Source: an uncultured Chloroflexota bacterium (GTDB lineage Bacteria > Chloroflexota > Limnocylindria > Limnocylindrales > Limnocylindraceae). Taken from it: a stretch of DNA of 5,730 nucleotides. The translations under genes were made by a program, and so were the position numbers. How positions within the stretch are numbered: the stretch's first letter is position 1; the number at the start of each line of letters is the position of its first letter. The notes under the pieces were generated by a model. The model saw nothing but the letters and a program-made list of their open reading frames with translations. It had not been told where the DNA came from and did not search any database. The stretch lies in contig CAJABS010000155.1 of the NCBI GenBank assembly GCA_903938075.1, positions 1 through 5,730 of the forward strand. Direction: 5' to 3'. Below, piece after piece: positions 5,602 through 5,730 of this stretch.

Positions 5602-5730
5602 GGGGATGCGTGGTTTCGACGGAGATCCGCACCTTGGGAACGCGAGTCGAGGTTGCTATCAGGCCTCGTTAAACCGGTAGCAAAAAGAAGTAACTGGCAA
5701 TCGCCAGCCTGCTCTCGCCCTCGCTGCCTA
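5602..5730 (+). ncRNA. ssrA: Transfer-messenger RNA (tmRNA), 5' part, truncated at window edge
   Basis: The 5' end GGGGATGCGTGGTTTCGACGG is the typical tmRNA start; its GGGGATG should pair with a CATCCCC-like acceptor arm beyond the window, and TTCGAC belongs to the tRNA-like domain. Pseudoknot PK1 can be built: stem CGAGG (5648-5652) with CCTCG (5664-5668), and loop bases TTGCTATC (5653-5660) with GGTAGCAA (5676-5683, one wobble pair). Then come AAAAGAAGTAACT and the resume codon GGC at 5696, the expected distance after PK1. The molecule rescues stalled ribosomes with SmpB, encoded just upstream, adding a degradation tag to the incomplete protein. The later pseudoknots, T-arm and 3' end are outside the window. 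This looks like a one-piece tmRNA, but a split form cannot be excluded without the 3' end. Confidence 0.93.
5696..5730 (+). other. tmRNA tag-peptide reading frame (stop codon cut by window edge)
   Basis: Starting at the resume codon GGC, the tag reads GNRQPALALAA, preceded in the tagged protein by the alanine carried on tmRNA itself. The hydrophobic LALAA end is the ClpXP/ClpAP-type degron common to tmRNA tags. The last two bases, TA, begin the stop codon (TAA or TAG); the third base is outside. The resume frame is set by the preceding AGTAACT, similar to the region before other tmRNA resume codons. Confidence 0.85.

Noticed and set aside
5111..5632. 173-codon open frame on the minus strand opposite smpB and the start of ssrA
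   Set aside because: It is a mirror of smpB coding sequence and runs into a structural RNA gene; no supporting ribosome-binding site or homology was recognised.

Overview
This window is a compact, entirely plus-strand block of housekeeping genes from a GC-rich bacterium (roughly 60% GC by eye). In order it holds the 3' end of secA, prfB (release factor 2, with a programmed +1 frameshift), ftsE, ftsX, a C-terminal-processing serine protease (ctpA/ctpB type), a 284-base intergenic region, smpB, and the 5' part of ssrA (tmRNA), which runs off the right edge. No mobile elements, CRISPR arrays, tRNAs or rRNAs were seen.

Organism: secA-prfB-ftsE-ftsX-ctp is the order known from Firmicutes such as Bacillus, while ftsE-ftsX-smpB proximity is known from Actinobacteria. 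A merged order, high GC, a retained RF2 frameshift and a tmRNA tag ending in LALAA suggest a monoderm-type, non-proteobacterial lineage. Chloroflexota or a relative is my best guess, but this is inference and not proven by the window. Five of the six protein genes stop with TAG, which is unusual.

Layout: positions 1-654 encode the SecA C-terminus with its zinc-binding tail. After 54 bases prfB starts at GTG 709, shifts frame at CTT-TGA-C (772-778) and ends at 1840. ftsE (1850-2575) and ftsX (2575-3498) overlap by one base, and ctpA (3531-4748) follows 32 bases later with a strong ribosome-binding site, so prfB-ftsE-ftsX-ctpA may be one transcript. The gap 4749-5032 is the least ordinary part. 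It has a GC hairpin, a very strong ribosome-binding site in front of a 15-codon reading frame, a long imperfect hairpin with the stop codon of that frame at its loop, and a UUCG-capped GC-rich stem resembling a terminator. Nothing clear was seen in 4934-5015. smpB (5033-5551) and ssrA (from 5602) close the window.

How the genes relate: SecA drives protein export. FtsEX is a membrane ATPase pair that controls cell-wall hydrolases during division or elongation. The Ctp protease is membrane-anchored with an extracytoplasmic catalytic domain and could act in the same envelope pathway. RF2 ends translation at UGA/UAA and controls itself by frameshifting, while SmpB-tmRNA rescues ribosomes that fail to terminate. 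Termination and its rescue system thus flank an envelope module. The most promising undescribed element is the leader-like unit just upstream of smpB-ssrA.
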